Shown here in pieces: positions 31,607 through 34,872 of a DNA stretch of 34,872 nucleotides. The notes beneath the pieces were generated by a model. It was not told the origin of the DNA, did not search any database, and saw only the letters and a program-made list of their open reading frames with translations. The DNA comes from Thermoactinomycetaceae bacterium (GTDB lineage: Bacteria > Bacillota > Bacilli > Thermoactinomycetales > Thermoactinomycetaceae): positions 1 to 34,872 of the forward strand of contig JANWJM010000050.1 in the NCBI GenBank assembly GCA_025449475.1, read 5' to 3'. The translations under genes were made by a program, and so were the position numbers. How positions within the stretch are numbered: the stretch's first letter is position 1; the number at the start of each line of letters is the position of its first letter.

Positions 31607-31760
31607 AATCCCCTTCCTTGTTCTCTTATCCATATCTACACTCTTATTCTCTACTTTTCAACGCCATCTGTCTAGAGGAAACCATCGGTGAATTCTGGGG
31701 GGATCGATGAAAAAGCCAAAAAAATAAAACCCAGGAGAAAAGCTTAGGGTTCTGCACGAC

Positions 31761-32741
31761 TCATCCTTTTTGATTTGGCCACAATTTTACTACTAATTGC
31801 TGAATCTCAGATAGTTTTTCAATCTCTTTCTCCAATCGTTGTTGAGAGATGGGTTCTTCGGAGATGGTAATCCCCTCACGATATTGACTCATTCGTTTTA
31901 ATATTCGTTCAGGATAGGCTAAATACAAAGCCAATAATCTCTTTTCTTTTGGAAGAAGTTGATTTTCCCGTTCATAGAGTTGCAACAACTCGTTGGGTGC
32001 TTTTAGATGTGAAAAACGATGGATAAAAAGGGCTAAATCACGCACAGGACTATCGAGCGAAGCATGATCAAAATCGATCCAATAAAAATCCTCATGGTCA
32101 TAAACCAGATTACTGGGATGGATTCGATTATGGCATAATGTATATCGTGGAGCTCTACCCTTTTCAATTCTTATAAACTTTTCCATACCCCGAATAGCAA
32201 AGTCGAGGGATTGATCAATGGTTTGGTAGTGTTTTGACAAACTATACTCAAAGGGAGAAGGAAACTCTTCCTGTTCGATTTTCTGTTTTTCCTTTTTTAT
32301 GTTTTCTCGTTTTTCTTGCCAACGATGAATCCAATTTTGATCGATCGTGGTCTGCCAATCAGTTTCATTGCGAACATAGGGCTCTGCTAAACGATGAAAT
32401 CGTGCCAACGAGCGCACCAGCTCGTCGACTTGGAAGGGAAGATTGCGCGTTTTTTTCCAAGGAGTGGCATACCACTGATCGTGATCATCAGAAACGATCG
32501 CTTCTCCTTTTTTTGTATGTATAAAAGGCAATAGTTGGGTGTATCCATCCCATCGTATTTTATCCAATATTGCTTGCAAACGGGTAAAATTCTTAGATGA
32601 AATCCTTGAACGTTTCAAAAAAAATTTTCCCTTTGGACATGAAATCAGCCAAGTATTCTTGTTTCGATAAATCTGATAGGGCTCCTCCCATCCATACGCA
32701 CGAAGCACCTTGGTGAAAGGTTTGGTTTTAGTACTACTCAA
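31761..32741 (-). CDS. ysxE: YsxE/CotS-family spore coat kinase-like protein
   Basis: CotS-like fold with LCHNRIHPSNLVYDHEDFYWIDFDHASLDSP; adjacent to spoVID. Confidence 0.85.
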   Translation of the reverse strand: MSSTKTKPFTKVLRAYGWEEPYQIYRNKNTWLISCPKGKFFLKRSRISSKNFTRLQAILDKIRWDGYTQLLPFIHTKKGEAIVSDDHDQWYATPWKKTRNLPFQVDELVRSLARFHRLAEPYVRNETDWQTTIDQNWIHRWQEKRENIKKEKQKIEQEEFPSPFEYSLSKHYQTIDQSLDFAIRGMEKFIRIEKGRAPRYTLCHNRIHPSNLVYDHEDFYWIDFDHASLDSPVRDLALFIHRFSHLKAPNELLQLYERENQLLPKEKRLLALYLAYPERILKRMSQYREGITISEEPISQQRLEKEIEKLSEIQQLVVKLWPNQKG

Positions 32742-32758
32742 CCTGAAACACTCCTTTC

Positions 32759-33733
32759 TTACGGTTGTGAAGAGGTTCCTTTCTCATCTTCATTGGGAAT
32801 GTAAATGATCTGTCCTTTTTCCAGTTCACGATCATCCAAATGGTTTAATTGTCGAATCTGACTAGGGGATATATCATAACGCTCCGCAATCTCTTGCACT
32901 GAATCGTTCTCCTGCACAATTACCATTCGCATAGAGGTGAAATTTTCTTCTTTTTCCCCGAGCAGCCACTGTGCCCAATCCTCCTTGTTGTGATCGATTT
33001 CCTCATCAAGTTGCTCATCCATGGAGACCTGATTCTGTTCTATTTCGTCCTCTGTCTCCGACACTGGCTCGTCCTCATCTGATCTCAACTCTTCAACTTC
33101 CTCTGTTAGTGAATGATCAACTTCCGATTCTTCTGGAAATGCCTCGATCTTCTCAGCTGAAGCCCGATCATCTTTTTCGGGCATCGGGTGATCATCGACC
33201 TCCATCGATTCTTTTTGATCAGGAATTGTTGCCTCTTCTTCGTTCACACTTTCTGCTCTTTCTGAACTGCTGGTTTCAATCGATGCTTCAGAACCCGAAA
33301 ACATGGGGATCTCTTGCTCATCTACAGATTCTTCACCCTGCTTCTCAGGAATTAACCCATCAATTAATAAGATGGCATCAATCTGCAACTCAAATGGTGA
33401 TAGAACTTGATAATCAAAGGATTCAATCTCTGCTGAGATATGATCCAGTTCTGCACGATCAGCAGGCAATGTGATTTCGACCGGAATGATGTAGGACAAT
33501 TCTTCTCGCCTGTCTTCTCCTTCAAATGAGTCCCCTTCCGATTCTTCTCCTGATTGATAAGCACCCTTCAAGCGTAAAAACCCTTCAATCTTTAAATGGT
33601 TTCCTTTATCTTTGATTTCTACATCGGGATAAAGATCCAATTCTAATAACTCTTTAATACTGGGTTGCTGAGTATGTAACCGCACATTCTCACAAATATC
33701 AAAACGGAGTTGGTGAAAGGTTTGATCCGTCAA
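32759..33733 (-). CDS. spoVID: SpoVID-like spore coat morphogenetic protein, C-terminal LysM, TTG start
   Basis: N-terminal LRFDICENVRLHTQQPSIKELLELDLYPDVEI, acidic linker, C-terminal LysM (VQENDSVQEIAERYDISPSQIRQLNHLDDRELEKGQIIYIP); AAAGGAGG SD 7 nt from TTG. Confidence 0.88.
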   Translation of the reverse strand: MTDQTFHQLRFDICENVRLHTQQPSIKELLELDLYPDVEIKDKGNHLKIEGFLRLKGAYQSGEESEGDSFEGEDRREELSYIIPVEITLPADRAELDHISAEIESFDYQVLSPFELQIDAILLIDGLIPEKQGEESVDEQEIPMFSGSEASIETSSSERAESVNEEEATIPDQKESMEVDDHPMPEKDDRASAEKIEAFPEESEVDHSLTEEVEELRSDEDEPVSETEDEIEQNQVSMDEQLDEEIDHNKEDWAQWLLGEKEENFTSMRMVIVQENDSVQEIAERYDISPSQIRQLNHLDDRELEKGQIIYIPNEDEKGTSSQP

Positions 33734-33749
33734 TCCGATTCCTCCTTTT

Positions 33750-33767
33750 AGTACAATCGATTGTACT
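33750..33767. promoter_or_regulatory. Perfect 18-bp palindrome just upstream of the spoVID SD
   Basis: AGTACAATCGATTGTACT is its own reverse complement. Confidence 0.5.
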
Positions 33768-33829
33768 TATCTATATGCATGCGAGGGACTGATATAGTAC
33801 TCCATTGACATAGTTCCTCGAACCAATGA

Positions 33830-33863
33830 AAAAAGCACCCGCAATCTCTTCTTGCGAGTGCTC
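33830..33863 (-). terminator. Terminator downstream of hemL
   Basis: AGCACcCGCAA...TTGCGaGTGCT with T-run on the minus strand. Confidence 0.85.
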
Positions 33864-33868
33864 TTCCA

Positions 33869-34872
33869 TTAAAGTTTTTTGAGGGCTTTTCGATTGGCTT
33901 CAATGGTTCGTTCAATGTCATCATCCGAATGAGCAGTGGAGATAAACATTCCCTCAAACTGAGACGGTGGGAGGAGGATGCCTTCTTCCAACATCGCTCG
34001 GAAGTAGGCTTTAAATCTCTCTGTATTGGAAGCCTGTGCTTGTTGATAGTTATTCACAGGACCCTCTGTAAAAAACAGACAGACCATTGAGCCGACGCGA
34101 TTGATCCAAACCGAGATACCACAATCCTTAGCATTTTGAGCGAGACCTTCTTCCAACCGTTGTCCTTTTTCTTCGAGTGATTGATACTGTTCGAGAGTCA
34201 TTTCCAACAGGGTCGCCTTCCCTGCCGCCATCGCGATCGGGTTGCCTGAGAGTGTTCCTGCCTGGTATACAGGTCCCTCTGGAGCAATCATTTGCATAAT
34301 CTCTTTCTTTCCACCATAAGCGCCTACAGGGAGACCGCCACCGATGACTTTTCCCATTGTTGTCAAATCAGGTCGAATATGATAACGCCCTTGAGCCGAT
34401 TGATAATCGACTCGAAACCCTGTCATCACTTCATCAAAGATGAGTACGATTCCCTTTTCTTCGGTCAAACGACGAATCTCATCCAAATACCCGGGTTTGG
34501 GTGGAATGACTCCCATATTTCCCGCAACGGGTTCCATAATAACAGCTGCCAATTCATCTCCATGCTGTTCGATTGCAAGTCGAAACTGATCGAGATCATT
34601 ATAAGGTACGGTTACTGTGTGTTGTGTGGTTTCCAGAGGAACTCCTGGACTATCAGGGAGTCCTAGCGTGGCGACTCCTGAACCAGCTTTGATTAATAAG
34701 CTGTCCGAATGACCATGATAGCTTCCCTCAAATTTTAAGATCTTATTTCTACCTGTATAGGCACGCGCTAAACGCAATGCACTCATGGTCGCTTCCGTCC
34801 CTGAGTTGACCATTCGTACCATCTCGACAGCCGGCATCCGTTCAACCACCAATGAAGCCAATTCTGACTCCA
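33869..34872 (-). CDS. hemL: Glutamate-1-semialdehyde 2,1-aminomutase, 5' end outside the window
   Basis: [39 protein letters not shown] and [17 protein letters not shown]. The frame runs open to the window edge, so the track start at 34861 is internal. Confidence 0.97.
   Translation of the reverse strand, partial: ESELASLVVERMPAVEMVRMVNSGTEATMSALRLARAYTGRNKILKFEGSYHGHSDSLLIKAGSGVATLGLPDSPGVPLETTQHTVTVPYNDLDQFRLAIEQHGDELAAVIMEPVAGNMGVIPPKPGYLDEIRRLTEEKGIVLIFDEVMTGFRVDYQSAQGRYHIRPDLTTMGKVIGGGLPVGAYGGKKEIMQMIAPEGPVYQAGTLSGNPIAMAAGKATLLEMTLEQYQSLEEKGQRLEEGLAQNAKDCGISVWINRVGSMVCLFFTEGPVNNYQQAQASNTERFKAYFRAMLEEGILLPPSQFEGMFISTAHSDDDIERTIEANRKALKKL

Noticed and set aside
31714-31755. Possible terminator AACCC...GGGTT with T-run downstream of ysxE (minus strand)
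   Set aside because: Stem only about 5 bp with a long loop; too weak to list as a feature.
32971-33474. 167-aa plus-strand ORF
   Set aside because: Antisense to the acidic linker region of spoVID; biased codon composition produces the open frame; no SD or recognisable motif.

Overview
This is a 34.9-kb chromosomal window from a spore-forming member of the Bacillales (Thermoactinomycetaceae-like is only a guess). Most of it is a rearranged version of the B. subtilis hemL-spoVID-ysxE ... folC-comC-spoIIB-maf-radC ... minCD-spoIVFAB-rplU-prp-rpmA-spo0B-obg-pheB-pheA neighbourhood, mainly on the minus strand. Around it lie yebC, nadE with a nitrilase-like partner, safA/cotS-like coat genes, a GDSL esterase, an ABC exporter, ilvE and thrBC. 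The most interesting segment is a compact plus-strand three-gene operon at 22595-25624, placed between comC and ecsAB: an orphan ParA-type ATPase, a small unrecognised protein with a possible SAP/LEM-like helical region, and an AIPR-family protein with a putative Mrr-like nuclease N-terminus. It is a good candidate for an uncharacterised anti-phage defence system, but neither function nor novelty can be shown from sequence alone. Other points of interest: mreBCD is missing from between radC and minC; valS is missing between ysxE and folC; the nitrilase-like partner of NadE appears to have Ser in place of the catalytic Cys; the prepilin peptidase lacks the N-terminal Cys domain; a perfect 18-bp palindrome sits upstream of spoVID; and the ecsA leader contains an SD-sequestering hairpin and a start-stop element.
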